From contig JAGVZN010000031.1 in assembly GCA_018302605.1 (NCBI GenBank), positions 1 to 34,952 of the forward strand: DNA of 34,952 bases, read 5' to 3'. This DNA comes from Candidatus Woesearchaeota archaeon. GTDB taxonomy: Archaea; Nanobdellota; Nanobdellia; Woesearchaeales; GW2011-AR9. Shown in pieces: positions 7,888-14,740 of this stretch; within the stretch, counting starts at the first letter, position 1, and each line of letters begins with the position of its first letter. Below the pieces are notes generated by a model that made no database searches, was not told where the DNA came from, and saw only the letters and a program-made list of their open reading frames with translations. The position numbers and the translations under genes are program-made.

Positions 7888-7972
7888 GATTCTTCACGCG
7901 ACTAGTTTTGGCCATAGTCAATGACTAGGCTGACTTTTTCCGAATTTTCTCCAGGTCCAGCTGTTTCATAAC

Positions 7973-7981
7973 TTATTTAAA
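7973..7981 (+). promoter_or_regulatory. TATA box of 124-aa gene
   Basis: TTATTTAAA centred 27 nt before the ATG at 8004; leaderless spacing. Confidence 0.6.
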
Positions 7982-8003
7982 AGCACCTGAAGAAAGTGAT
8001 TTG

Positions 8004-8378
8004 ATGATTGATACACATGATGAATACCGCCACGAACGGGGAGTATTGCTCCGGGATGTTATCGACCGCCGCCTTGTCGGTCAGAGCTTGACTGATGCGG
8101 GGGTTGTAGATGAACTTCCGGAAAGAATTTATGGAATTGACGGGCTGGCAACGGTGTTTGGCTTTTATGAACGAGCAAGACTTGCTCCTCCTGCTTTTCG
8201 TGAAAGATTACCAACTCTCTTTGGAACCGATCAAGCCGGTCTTGACGGGATGGTTTCAAAAGTGGAAAGCATTCTTGGTGAACAGTTTGTTTCAAAATAT
8301 GAAGAATTAAGAGCGTATCAGCATTGTCCGGAAAATGATGCTGATGCTGCTGATTTTGATGAATGGGAAATGGACTAG
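8004..8378 (+). CDS. Hypothetical acidic protein (124 aa)
   Basis: No family recognised. Soluble, charged, strongly acidic at the C-terminus (PENDADAADFDEWEMD). The ATG at 8004 is chosen because the TATA box is 27 nt upstream; a TTG one codon earlier is less likely. It stands alone between palindromes P1/P2 and the convergent triosephosphate isomerase gene. Its composition (acidic, Asp/Glu tail, short) resembles the 163-aa gene at 13990, but I see no clear sequence similarity between them. Confidence 0.55.
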   Translation: MIDTHDEYRHERGVLLRDVIDRRLVGQSLTDAGVVDELPERIYGIDGLATVFGFYERARLAPPAFRERLPTLFGTDQAGLDGMVSKVESILGEQFVSKYEELRAYQHCPENDADAADFDEWEMD

Positions 8379-8431
8379 AACCTACAGAAAAAACTAGAAG
8401 ACACCCCCCTCCTCTTCAATAAGAAAATCGG

Positions 8432-9088
8432 TCAAGAAATGAGTTGTTTCACTTTCAGTAGCGGATCTTTTGCTTTGGGAACGGCGTGCCCGATCAAGAC
8501 ACCATGCATCCCCAGTTGGAGTGCCTTCTGCAGATCTTCTGAGGAATGGATCCCGGCACCGCAAAGAAGTTTTGTCTTGGGGCTTGTTTTCTGGATGAGC
8601 GCAACGACTTTTGTGATTATTCCCGGCTTTGCCTTAGTCACGGAGACATTTCCTCCGATCAGTGCCGGTGGTTCATAGGCAATATAATCTGGTGAGAACA
8701 TTGCCAGCTTTTTGGCTTCGTTAAGCGACGCTGCGCAGACGATCGTGATCAGCTTGTTTTTCTTGCAGAGTAAGATTGTCTTTTTCACCTGTGCTGGGGA
8801 GAATTTTCTCTCAGAATGATTAAGCAGCGTTCCCTGAATACCCAGACGGCGCAATTCTTCCGGAGAAAGATGACCGGTATACGCACCTAACGGGACGGGG
8901 TCAGCATGTTGGGCAAATAATGGGAGAGTTGTCTTCGTTCTTATTTCGCTGAGTGTTGAGAGCGGGGGGGCAAACGCCAGCTGGACGTGAGAAAATCTCT
9001 GTTTAGAGAGCCGAACGGCAAGCGCGACCGCTTTTCTCCCCACTGCTTCTGGGTACAGCTTGAAATTGATGATGACCAGCGGCTTCAT
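8432..9088 (-). CDS. tpiA: Triosephosphate isomerase, archaeal short type
   Basis: 218 residues, the short archaeal form (bacterial and eukaryotic enzymes have about 250). Interconverts dihydroxyacetone phosphate and glyceraldehyde 3-phosphate. Catalytic residues are visible: Asn8 and Lys10 in INFKLYP, His91 in LLNHSER, and Glu139 in AYEPPALIG. The phosphate-binding LLCGAGIHSSED and GVLIGHAVPKA follow. A Shine-Dalgarno-like GAGGTG lies 11 nt before the ATG, so unlike many neighbours it is probably translated from an internal position of a polycistronic message after the small membrane protein gene. Confidence 0.93.
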   Translation of the reverse strand: MKPLVIINFKLYPEAVGRKAVALAVRLSKQRFSHVQLAFAPPLSTLSEIRTKTTLPLFAQHADPVPLGAYTGHLSPEELRRLGIQGTLLNHSERKFSPAQVKKTILLCKKNKLITIVCAASLNEAKKLAMFSPDYIAYEPPALIGGNVSVTKAKPGIITKVVALIQKTSPKTKLLCGAGIHSSEDLQKALQLGMHGVLIGHAVPKAKDPLLKVKQLIS

Positions 9089-9103
9089 GGTATGTTCTGC
9101 ACC

Positions 9104-9331
9104 TCAATGTTTTCCTTTTTTAATTGTATATTCGACATCAATGGTTTTATCGTGACCTTTTTTCTTGAGCTTATTCATCCTTATGAAAAGATACCAGAAG
9201 ATGATGACGATCAGGATGGCCGGAAGTAGAAAGATAAAGAGCTTGATGATCAGAAAGAGGATCAGGAGCAAGAGCAGCAGCCCGATGAGGAGATTCAGCC
9301 GAAACTTAAACGTGCTTTTTGCTATCCGCAT
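9104..9331 (-). CDS. Small hydrophobic membrane protein (75 aa)
   Basis: One long or two short transmembrane segments (LLIGLLLLLLILFLII and IFLLPAILIVIIFWYLFI) followed by a basic cytoplasmic-type tail (MNKLKKKGHDK). No family named. Its start overlaps the end of the DUF1461 gene by 26 bp, and the tpiA start lies 15 bp after its stop, so it is part of a minus-strand operon. It may assist the DUF1461 protein, but nothing in the sequence proves this. Confidence 0.6.
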   Translation of the reverse strand: MRIAKSTFKFRLNLLIGLLLLLLILFLIIKLFIFLLPAILIVIIFWYLFIRMNKLKKKGHDKTIDVEYTIKKGKH

Positions 9332-9926
9332 GAGATACGTAAAGTGCCAGAAGTATAAAAAGGATTCCCCAGGAGAACGCCTGAAGAAAGATAAAAAAAC
9401 TCATTCTGGTAAAGAAAGACAAAGGGAAAGTTTGGATCAACAGCGAATCTACGGGAAACTGCCAATTACCCTGCGGGAAAAAGATGGCATGGAAGAGATT
9501 GAACACGGATGTGAAAGAAACCAGGCCGATTATTGACAGGAGAAGTACGCTTCCGGCAAGAACAACACCTGACCAAAGTATCATTTTTTGCATCTCTGCT
9601 TTTTTTTCATGGTAAACCGAAAGAAAAAATGTCATCACTCCAATGAGCATTAAAAATAAAGCATTTCCTCTCTTAAACAACCGTTGGACATCGTTCATGT
9701 GCGCATGTTCTGCCAAAGTATATTCTCCACCCAGTTCTATGGGACGGTCATTCGGTTGTTTCTTTTCAAGAAGGAAATCAACCGCATTCTGCTGCTGGGG
9801 CGTATATTTTGCGAAGGACACTGTTGTCTTGAATGAAAAGAGCACGATAAAGAAGGAAAAGAGGATGATCAAGAGAATGCTTTTTGCTTGTTTCAAGATG
9901 GCTCGCTTTCCGCGCATGTACTCCAT
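9306..9926 (-). CDS. DUF1461 integral membrane protein
   Basis: 206 residues from the ATG at 9926, chosen because a TATA box (9949-9957) is centred 27 nt upstream; a TTG at 9974 would overlap the preceding gene. The layout matches DUF1461/TIGR01906: N-terminal helix, an extracellular loop with EHAHMNDVQRLF, two central helices, then HAIFFPQGNWQFPVDSLL and a final helix. FFPQGNW is the family hallmark. Function unknown; members are found in bacteria and archaea. It ends inside the start of the 75-aa membrane gene. Confidence 0.8.
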   Translation of the reverse strand: MEYMRGKRAILKQAKSILLIILFSFFIVLFSFKTTVSFAKYTPQQQNAVDFLLEKKQPNDRPIELGGEYTLAEHAHMNDVQRLFKRGNALFLMLIGVMTFFLSVYHEKKAEMQKMILWSGVVLAGSVLLLSIIGLVSFTSVFNLFHAIFFPQGNWQFPVDSLLIQTFPLSFFTRMSFFIFLQAFSWGILFILLALYVSHADSKKHV

Positions 9927-9948
9927 GAAAGAGATCAAAGAATAGAGA

Positions 9949-9957
9949 GATAAATAG
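9949..9957 (-). promoter_or_regulatory. TATA box of DUF1461 gene
   Basis: CTATTTATC on the minus strand, lying at the 3' end of the transglutaminase-like gene and centred 27 nt before the ATG at 9926. It suggests an internal promoter in the cluster. Confidence 0.5.
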
Positions 9958-10875
9958 TTATCTGTCTTTGCCAATATAATCGATTATTTTCATGTTTGGA
10001 TATTTCAGCGATTGAAACAGCAGATCTGCGGATTTCTCCTGTTGTTGTGCTCTTTCTTCTTCCACAAACTGTGCACAAAGAACATTTTGAGCAAAAGCAC
10101 TGAACAGCCCCGCTTCTTCCTCCAGTAGAAATTCAAACTCTGCTAATTGCGGCCGGGGATCCAACTGTAGAGATCTTCCTGTTGCCTTTATTAGATAGCT
10201 TCCTGTCGAGCTTTCTGTTTTCACCAAACCAAACCGTTCAGTGGCAGAAAGGAAATCATCTGCTGGAAACGACGCGCAGGGGTTCAAAAATGTTTTAACA
10301 TTGGTTCTTGGATATGATAGAATTTTTTGCGTGACAGAGAAACGCCCCGATGTGTTGCTTACCTTTTTAATTTGGTGAGAGATACCGATGGTTATCCAAC
10401 CAACTTCCCGCAGAATTTCAAATCCAAATTCAGAGAGATAGGTCTCTCCATTCAAAGTAGTTCTATAAGAACAAATGGCACTCAACCCAGAAGGAATAAA
10501 GAAATACGTTGGTTTTTGAGTAGTATCAACCACCCCTCTTTTAATGTGTCTCGTGTTTGTGAAAGGGTACAGTGGCGTCGGGTCTAGCTGACGGCCGTCG
10601 CTCAGCTCTACCCACAGATGATTAGCAAAAATTGAATCCCGATCTACCCCATAAACGACCCTGCTTTCAATACCCAACGCGGCAAGTTTTTGATGTACTT
10701 TTGTTGCACCGTAACCGCAGTCCCAGCGATCCTCGGGATTAGGTTGGAAAGGGATTAGTACTCGGTCTCTTTCATACGCTGCCGTATTTCGAAAAACAGT
10801 TCCCCAGCCATATGCTGCTGGATTGTTAATTACCATCAGCTCGTCCAATGGTAAATCGTCATAGCGCTCAATCAT
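9958..10875 (-). CDS. Transglutaminase-like cysteine protein
   Basis: 305 residues, no signal peptide. Residues 51-100 carry a transglutaminase-type catalytic pattern: Cys53 in WDCGYGATKVHQKL, His86 in ANHLWVEL and Asp98 in LDPTPLY, with the usual SRVVYGVD strand between. The remaining two thirds matches nothing I recognise. Proteins of this fold are peptidases, amidases or amide-forming enzymes; the substrate is unknown. A TATA box centred 27 nt before the ATG starts the cluster that continues with DUF1461, the 75-aa membrane protein and tpiA. Confidence 0.7.
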   Translation of the reverse strand: MIERYDDLPLDELMVINNPAAYGWGTVFRNTAAYERDRVLIPFQPNPEDRWDCGYGATKVHQKLAALGIESRVVYGVDRDSIFANHLWVELSDGRQLDPTPLYPFTNTRHIKRGVVDTTQKPTYFFIPSGLSAICSYRTTLNGETYLSEFGFEILREVGWITIGISHQIKKVSNTSGRFSVTQKILSYPRTNVKTFLNPCASFPADDFLSATERFGLVKTESSTGSYLIKATGRSLQLDPRPQLAEFEFLLEEEAGLFSAFAQNVLCAQFVEEERAQQQEKSADLLFQSLKYPNMKIIDYIGKDR

Positions 10876-10897
10876 TTTAACTTTTTGAAGCGGATTC

Positions 10898-10906
10898 TAT
10901 ATAAAT
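10898..10906 (-). promoter_or_regulatory. TATA box of transglutaminase-like gene
   Basis: ATTTATATA on the minus strand, centred 27 nt before the ATG at 10875. Confidence 0.6.
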
Positions 10907-10938
10907 GTTTCTAAAGGAATCACTCTTTAGTGGCTACA

Positions 10939-12792
10939 TTAACCATGCCCTTCTTCCAATATCTTCTTCAAATGTTCAGAAATGAATTGCCCTGAGGCCT
11001 TGCCCGCCAGCTGTTTCATGCAAAGACCCATTAACGCAGAAAACGGAGCACTTTTATTCTTCTCAACAACCTCTTTGATCACTTTATGGATGTCTTCCGT
11101 GCCCATCGCGGCGTAGCGTTTCAGATCATACGTTCCTTTGATCATGTCGATCAAGACATCGAGAGCAATATCCTTATGGATCTGGTTCTGATCTAGTGCG
11201 CGGAAGAACTCCCGGAGTTGGTTGTCCGTCAAGAGGTCTGGGTCAAGGCCATACCGGCGCCGGATTTCCACGGGAAGAGAAACGAGAACGTCCGCGACGA
11301 AAGCCGGCTTGATCTGCGGATGGTCGTTGACCATTTCTTCAAATAACAGGACTTTATCTGATCTTGCCACAAATTCAGCGAGATCGGCGCCGAGCCCTGA
11401 TTTTTCTTGATAGCGCTTGATTTTTTCCGTCAATAATTCCGGGATCTTGATATTCTGGAGAGAAAGGTAGATTAACGGAACATCTGTTTCGGGATACATC
11501 CGAGCTGCGCTGGGCATTGGGCGAAGATAACTGGTCGTTGCATCCTCATGAGCTTTGCGTACTTCTTTTGGGACGCCGTGGAGAAGTTCGCCGGCTCGTT
11601 GATTGACCGCCTGGAGCGCTTTCCGCGCTTTGCTTTCTTCATCAGCAACAAGAATATAGGCATCATCTTTGGTGATACCCAGCGCTTTTTCTATTTTAAG
11701 AATAGTTTCAGCTGTCAACCCATACTTTGTGGGATTGTTTCGATCATACTCATCGGAATGGATAATGCCACCGATACCCGCGCTGATTTTTGCTCTTCCG
11801 GCGAATTCTGTCCCTAACCGATAGTTCGGTGCTAATTCTCGCCCGAGCAATCCGGCAAAAGCGCTCAGTTTCAGACCCAGCACTACTCCTTTTTCCTGTT
11901 GGAGAGCATGCGCAATTATTTTGGAAGTCGTTTTCTGAAAAAAGGGGGTGACATCAATAATGTTCAATGGGTTTAATTTTACTTTCTTTGAAATTAATTC
12001 TTTTTGTAGCTTAACTAATTCTTCCTGCCGTTTGACTTCATATTCAACGAGCAGTGGAAGCTGTCGTAAATCCTGGGCACCCTTGATTTCTACTCTATTT
12101 CCCCCGAGGATAGAAATATTGACATCCTGACGGATTGTTCCGAGCCCTCGTTTAACTCCGGGCAGAGAACGTAAAAGCATTCCCAGATGTTTAGCCACTT
12201 CTTGGCATTGTTCCGGAGAGGTGATGTCCGGTGCGGTACCAATTTCAATCAGTGGCACGCCGAGGCGATCGAGGCGATAGGTCTTTCTTTCCGGCGTGTC
12301 GCTGATAATCTTACAGGAATCTTCTTCTAACGAGATATTAGTAATGCCAACCTGTCCAAGTTTCGTCGTGATCAGGCCGTTTCTTCCGATTAAGCTCGTC
12401 CGCTGAAACCCAGACGTGTTTGATCCGTCAATAACTGTCTTGCGCATGAATTGGACCACTTCGGGAATAGTAGCTTTTGTCATCGTACAGAATTGCAATA
12501 CCGTCACAAGTGCATCGGGATTGACTTCATGCGGCGGTTCGGAATCAGTTTCGACAAGACAGTTTGTGTCGTGGTAGCCTTCGTAGACAAAAGATTTGCT
12601 TTTTTGTTGTTCTTCAAGAGCGGCGATATCGATCAGGCCGCTTTCACCGGCAGCAGCTCGCAGCAGGCGTTGGATAGTAAACTGCGGCTGGTCATCTCGC
12701 AGGAGCGTCGGGCAGTTGCAGAAGAGTTTTTTGCCTTCTAACTGTTGATGAATTTCAATTCCGCATTTCAATCCCAGTTTCGTGTAAGTCAT
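10939..12792 (-). CDS. gatE: Glutamyl-tRNA(Gln) amidotransferase subunit E
   Basis: 617 residues, full length for archaeal GatE, the tRNA-binding kinase/transamidase subunit that with GatD converts Glu-tRNA(Gln) to Gln-tRNA(Gln). Seen: KCGIEIHQQLEGKKLFCNCP at the N-terminus, HDTNCLVETDSEPPHEVN, the GatB/GatE core GTIRQDVNISI and RVEIKGAQDL, an AspRS-like insertion in the middle (GAD domain region, around RLGTEFAGRA), and a C-terminal YqeY-like tail (MGLCMKQLAGKASGQ). No glnS or gatD is present here. Its first 11 codons are repeated 299 bp upstream with the better TATA box, so the mature transcript probably carries a long structured leader; see the repeat entries. Confidence 0.95.
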   Translation of the reverse strand: MTYTKLGLKCGIEIHQQLEGKKLFCNCPTLLRDDQPQFTIQRLLRAAAGESGLIDIAALEEQQKSKSFVYEGYHDTNCLVETDSEPPHEVNPDALVTVLQFCTMTKATIPEVVQFMRKTVIDGSNTSGFQRTSLIGRNGLITTKLGQVGITNISLEEDSCKIISDTPERKTYRLDRLGVPLIEIGTAPDITSPEQCQEVAKHLGMLLRSLPGVKRGLGTIRQDVNISILGGNRVEIKGAQDLRQLPLLVEYEVKRQEELVKLQKELISKKVKLNPLNIIDVTPFFQKTTSKIIAHALQQEKGVVLGLKLSAFAGLLGRELAPNYRLGTEFAGRAKISAGIGGIIHSDEYDRNNPTKYGLTAETILKIEKALGITKDDAYILVADEESKARKALQAVNQRAGELLHGVPKEVRKAHEDATTSYLRPMPSAARMYPETDVPLIYLSLQNIKIPELLTEKIKRYQEKSGLGADLAEFVARSDKVLLFEEMVNDHPQIKPAFVADVLVSLPVEIRRRYGLDPDLLTDNQLREFFRALDQNQIHKDIALDVLIDMIKGTYDLKRYAAMGTEDIHKVIKEVVEKNKSAPFSALMGLCMKQLAGKASGQFISEHLKKILEEGHG

Positions 12793-12794
12793 TT
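12761..12794. repeat. 34-bp direct repeat, copy at the gatE start
   Basis: Identical over 34 bases to 13060-13093. It includes the gatE ATG and the codons for MTYTKLGLKCG. The homology continues a little at 12750-12765, where the following gatE codons reappear at 12900-12913, beyond the insertion in the other copy. Confidence 0.9.
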
Positions 12795-12840
12795 GATGTT
12801 GGTATTCCTTTGATTATGTTTTCCCTTCTTCGTTTTTGTG

Positions 12841-12890
12841 AGCCGAAGCTTGTCTGAGGCGAACTCCCTTACCAGATTTGGGAAATCTGT
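12841..12890. repeat. Palindromes in the gatE leader (third and fourth hairpins)
   Basis: CAGATTTGGGAAATCTG (about 12873-12889) is a perfect 7-bp hairpin. Just before it, GCCGAAGCTTGTCTGAGGC (about 12843-12861) is a weaker REP-like palindrome. Both lie between the gatE start and its duplicated 5' fragment, so they would be transcribed as leader if the distal promoter is used. Confidence 0.5.
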
Positions 12891-12915
12891 GTAGGTGCGA
12901 TTTCAATTCCACATG

Positions 12916-12989
12916 TCAAAATAGGCAGGGGACCACCAGTCAAATAGACTGGTGGCATGTTCGCTTCGCTCACCCCTGCCTAATTTTGA
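12916..12989. repeat. Nested palindrome Q1 within split gatE 5' copy
   Basis: Outer stem TCAAAATAGGCAGGGG / CCCCTGCCTAATTTTGA (12916-12931 with 12973-12989) encloses CCACCAGTC-AAATA-GACTGGTGG (12933-12955) and a small loop with TTCGCTTCGC. It is part of the insertion that splits the duplicated gatE start. Confidence 0.75.
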
Positions 12990-12997
12990 GCACGCAA

Positions 12998-13058
12998 GTA
13001 TTCCACAAATCAATAGGTGGTTTGTTTGCAAACCACCACTCGAAGAGTGGTGGAATAC
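12998..13058. repeat. Three-way-junction palindrome Q2 within split gatE 5' copy
   Basis: Closing stem GTATTCCAC / GTGGAATAC (12998-13006 with 13050-13058) encloses two perfect hairpins: GGTGGTTTG-TTTG-CAAACCACC (13016-13037) and CCACTC-GAA-GAGTGG (13036-13050, sharing terminal bases). It would fold as a cruciform or three-way junction in DNA or RNA. It abuts the 34-bp gatE repeat. Confidence 0.75.
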
Positions 13059-13059
13059 T

Positions 13060-13093
13060 CCGCATTTCAATCCCAGTTTCGTGTAAGTCATTT
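13060..13093. repeat. 34-bp direct repeat, upstream copy
   Basis: Exact copy of 12761-12794 (gatE start). It lies 299 bp upstream of the functional start and next to the stronger promoter. Confidence 0.9.
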
Positions 13094-13125
13094 TAGATGA
13101 ACTAGACCAGTAGAAAGAAAGGTTG

Positions 13126-13134
13126 TTTAAAAAG
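13126..13134 (-). promoter_or_regulatory. TATA box upstream of duplicated gatE start
   Basis: CTTTTTAAA on the minus strand, centred about 39 nt before the duplicate ATG at 13091. No comparable TATA box is visible before the functional gatE ATG at 12792 (only a weak AT-rich segment), so this is probably the original gatE promoter. Confidence 0.5.
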
Positions 13135-13164
13135 GATACGTTTTTGGATATATTCCAGAAAAGA

Positions 13165-13635
13165 CTACCAATCATCATCAAACAATCCACGCACACAATT
13201 CCTCTTGGGCTCTCCGGTAACACAGCCCGGACTTCTGTGCAGACTGCGAGATTTCTCTTCATCCAGCCGTCGATAGAAATTCTCTTCCTGGTTTAAAACA
13301 TGGGTTTCAATACTCCGATCTGTCTCTGGACTAATCTCTCCCTGACGTGCCAAATGGCCGTTGAAAACAGGACTTCCACATTCCGGCAAGACGGCATGGA
13401 TATCTATCTTTCCGCCATCGTAAGAGATGGCCGCACACTCATTTTCTCCGTCTGGGTCCAAAGAGTATACTTCTTTTCTGTCAGAATAACGACCTTGGCG
13501 GTGATATCTCTTGTACGAGACGCTCATCACGGTCGACAATCTCGTTGCAACGTCATCCCAATCAGCACCGACAAAAGACAACCTAAATTCATCTCCTCCC
13601 TGAACCGGTGAGGAAGAATAGTATACTCGTTTCAT
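13165..13635 (-). CDS. Hypothetical protein (156 aa)
   Basis: No family recognised. Soluble, mixed charge, starting MKRVYYSSSPVQGGDEFRLS, with an acidic patch (EVYSLDPDGENEC) and an Arg/Ser-rich C-terminal third ending GLFDDDW. Five cysteines without an obvious metal pattern. A clear TATA box is centred 27 nt before the ATG, which supports a genuine leaderless gene. It ends about 30 bp before the presumed distal gatE promoter. Confidence 0.55.
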   Translation of the reverse strand: MKRVYYSSSPVQGGDEFRLSFVGADWDDVATRLSTVMSVSYKRYHRQGRYSDRKEVYSLDPDGENECAAISYDGGKIDIHAVLPECGSPVFNGHLARQGEISPETDRSIETHVLNQEENFYRRLDEEKSRSLHRSPGCVTGEPKRNCVRGLFDDDW

Positions 13636-13657
13636 CTTCCAGGCTCATTCTTGGTTC

Positions 13658-13666
13658 TATTTATAG
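13658..13666 (-). promoter_or_regulatory. TATA box of 156-aa gene
   Basis: CTATAAATA on the minus strand, centred 27 nt before the ATG at 13635. Confidence 0.65.
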
Positions 13667-13680
13667 ATTATGGTGCTTGG

Positions 13681-13831
13681 GGCTCTATGGAAGATCTCGA
13701 AAAAGTCAGCCTGGCCGTTGCCTTCGTGCTTCTCCAGCGGCTGAGATTACGGCTAAGAAGCACCAATAACTTTTGGAGATTGTAGTTCTCAGGCAACTTC
13801 TTGGCCAGGCGGCTGACTTTTTCTACAGGGC
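13681..13831. mobile_element. Family A palindromic element, full copy 1
   Basis: 151 bp with inverted-repeat ends (GGCTCTATGGAAG...AAAGTCAGCCTGGCC against GGCCAGGCGGCTGACTTTTTCTACAG). GGTGCTTG occurs on both sides (13672-13679 and 13833-13840), consistent with an 8-bp target duplication. No coding content. It is highly similar at both termini and in part of the interior (TTCTCAGGCAAC) to copy 2 at 14544-14694. The rest of the 13636-13989 gap holds AT-rich sequence with possible promoter elements for the 163-aa gene. Confidence 0.75.
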
Positions 13832-13989
13832 GGGTGCTTGATCATCAGTGTTCTCCGCTCGGAAAAAGAATAGTTCTCATCTGGTTTTGAGAAATTCACT
13901 ACTCAAAAAAAAATGAAAAAATTTAAATAGAACAGTGTATTCACAAACTATAAGGGGTGAACAGACACTTATTTTAATCTCACAGAACG

Positions 13990-14481
13990 ATGGTTCAATT
14001 TTTAACTGATTTAATAGATTCTCTTTCTAGCGAAGATGATGAGCCTCCGCCATCAGAAATGGTAGAAGAACATGGCACTGCCATCTATGGTCTGCAGGAT
14101 GTTCTCTACGGATCTGTTTCAGGATATGGGCAATTAGCGGAAACAGTTCCCTCTGTCCAGGAAGATACCGATCTTGGCGAATCTCTCTATCGGGGAGAAA
14201 TGCCTGACGACTTTGTTTCAGACAATGTGGAATGGCAGGATATTGGCCCCCTCAGGGAAGTGTTGGAAAAGCCCAACCTTAGTTTTGAACGGGCGATGGT
14301 TGATTACATCTTTGACCCACCATCGCTTGAAAATGATGAGATGGCTGATGACCGTGTGTTGATGAATGATCTGGGAAGGGCACTTCTCCCTTACGAGCGT
14401 CGTCTGATGCTCAGCCGTGCTGCAGAAGAAGATCGGATAGTCCTGAGGGCATTAGGTTATCAATCAATCAGGCAGAATTGA
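13990..14481 (+). CDS. Hypothetical acidic protein (163 aa)
   Basis: No family recognised. Soluble and acidic (SSEDDEPPPSEMVEEHG near the N-terminus), with an alpha-helical, more basic C-terminus (YERRLMLSRAAEED). It is the only gene between two full copies of palindromic element A in the same orientation. Several AT-rich boxes precede it (TTTAAATAG at 13922, ACTATAAGG at about 13957, TTATTTTAA at 13969), none at the standard 27-nt spacing, so promoter choice is unclear. GGGGTGA about 20 nt upstream could be a ribosome site. Confidence 0.55.
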   Translation: MVQFLTDLIDSLSSEDDEPPPSEMVEEHGTAIYGLQDVLYGSVSGYGQLAETVPSVQEDTDLGESLYRGEMPDDFVSDNVEWQDIGPLREVLEKPNLSFERAMVDYIFDPPSLENDEMADDRVLMNDLGRALLPYERRLMLSRAAEEDRIVLRALGYQSIRQN

Positions 14482-14543
14482 GTCTTTCCTCACTTTTTGG
14501 ATTGTGCCCCTGCACAGACCGAACTAAATACCTACTACCTTTC

Positions 14544-14694
14544 GGCTCTGTAGAAAATCTTGAAAAAGTCAGCCTGGCCGTTGCCTTCGTGCTGCTCTTG
14601 CTACTCAATATATGGCGGTGCAGCATCAATAATTTTCGGAAATTGCAGTTCTCAGGCAACCTCTTGGCCAGGCGGCTGACTTTTTCTACAGAGC
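14544..14694. mobile_element. Family A palindromic element, full copy 2
   Basis: 151 bp with ends GGCTCTGTAGAAA / TTTCTACAGAGC; the longer inverted repeat includes AAAGTCAGCC, TGGCC and GTTGCCT. Same orientation and length as copy 1, with a different centre (for example CTCAATATATGGCGGTG). A clean target duplication is not obvious here. It lies between the 163-aa gene and the antiporter promoter. Confidence 0.75.
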
Positions 14695-14709
14695 ACACTT
14701 TTCCCAATA

Positions 14710-14718
14710 TTTTTAAAG
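14710..14718 (+). promoter_or_regulatory. TATA box of Kef-type antiporter
   Basis: TTTTTAAAG centred 27 nt before the ATG at 14741; 15 bp downstream of element A copy 2. Confidence 0.65.
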
Positions 14719-14740
14719 TCCACTCTCTCTCGCGGAGCGG

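Larger units (their letters stand above)
12903..13091 (-). pseudogene. Duplicated gatE 5' fragment, interrupted by insertion
   Basis: The minus strand starts with the ATG at 13091 and the exact gatE codons for MTYTKLGLKCG, is then interrupted by palindromes Q2 and Q1 (about 146 bp), and resumes with TGTGGAATTGAAAT (12913-12900), matching the next gatE codons, before diverging. Read through, it gives a short ORF of about 62 codons ending at 12903. It could be a decaying remnant or a translated upstream leader of gatE. The TATA box at 13126-13134 lies upstream of this copy. Confidence 0.65.

Noticed and set aside
12750-13093. CRISPR array from repeated 34-bp units
   Set aside because: Only two copies, 299 bp apart, one of them being the coding start of gatE; no regular spacers or cas genes.
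12903-13262. 119-residue minus-strand reading frame across the gatE upstream region
   Set aside because: Its upstream half is antisense/overlapping the end of the 156-aa gene and its downstream half is palindromes Q1/Q2. The only meaningful part is the duplicated gatE start at 13091, which is reported as such.
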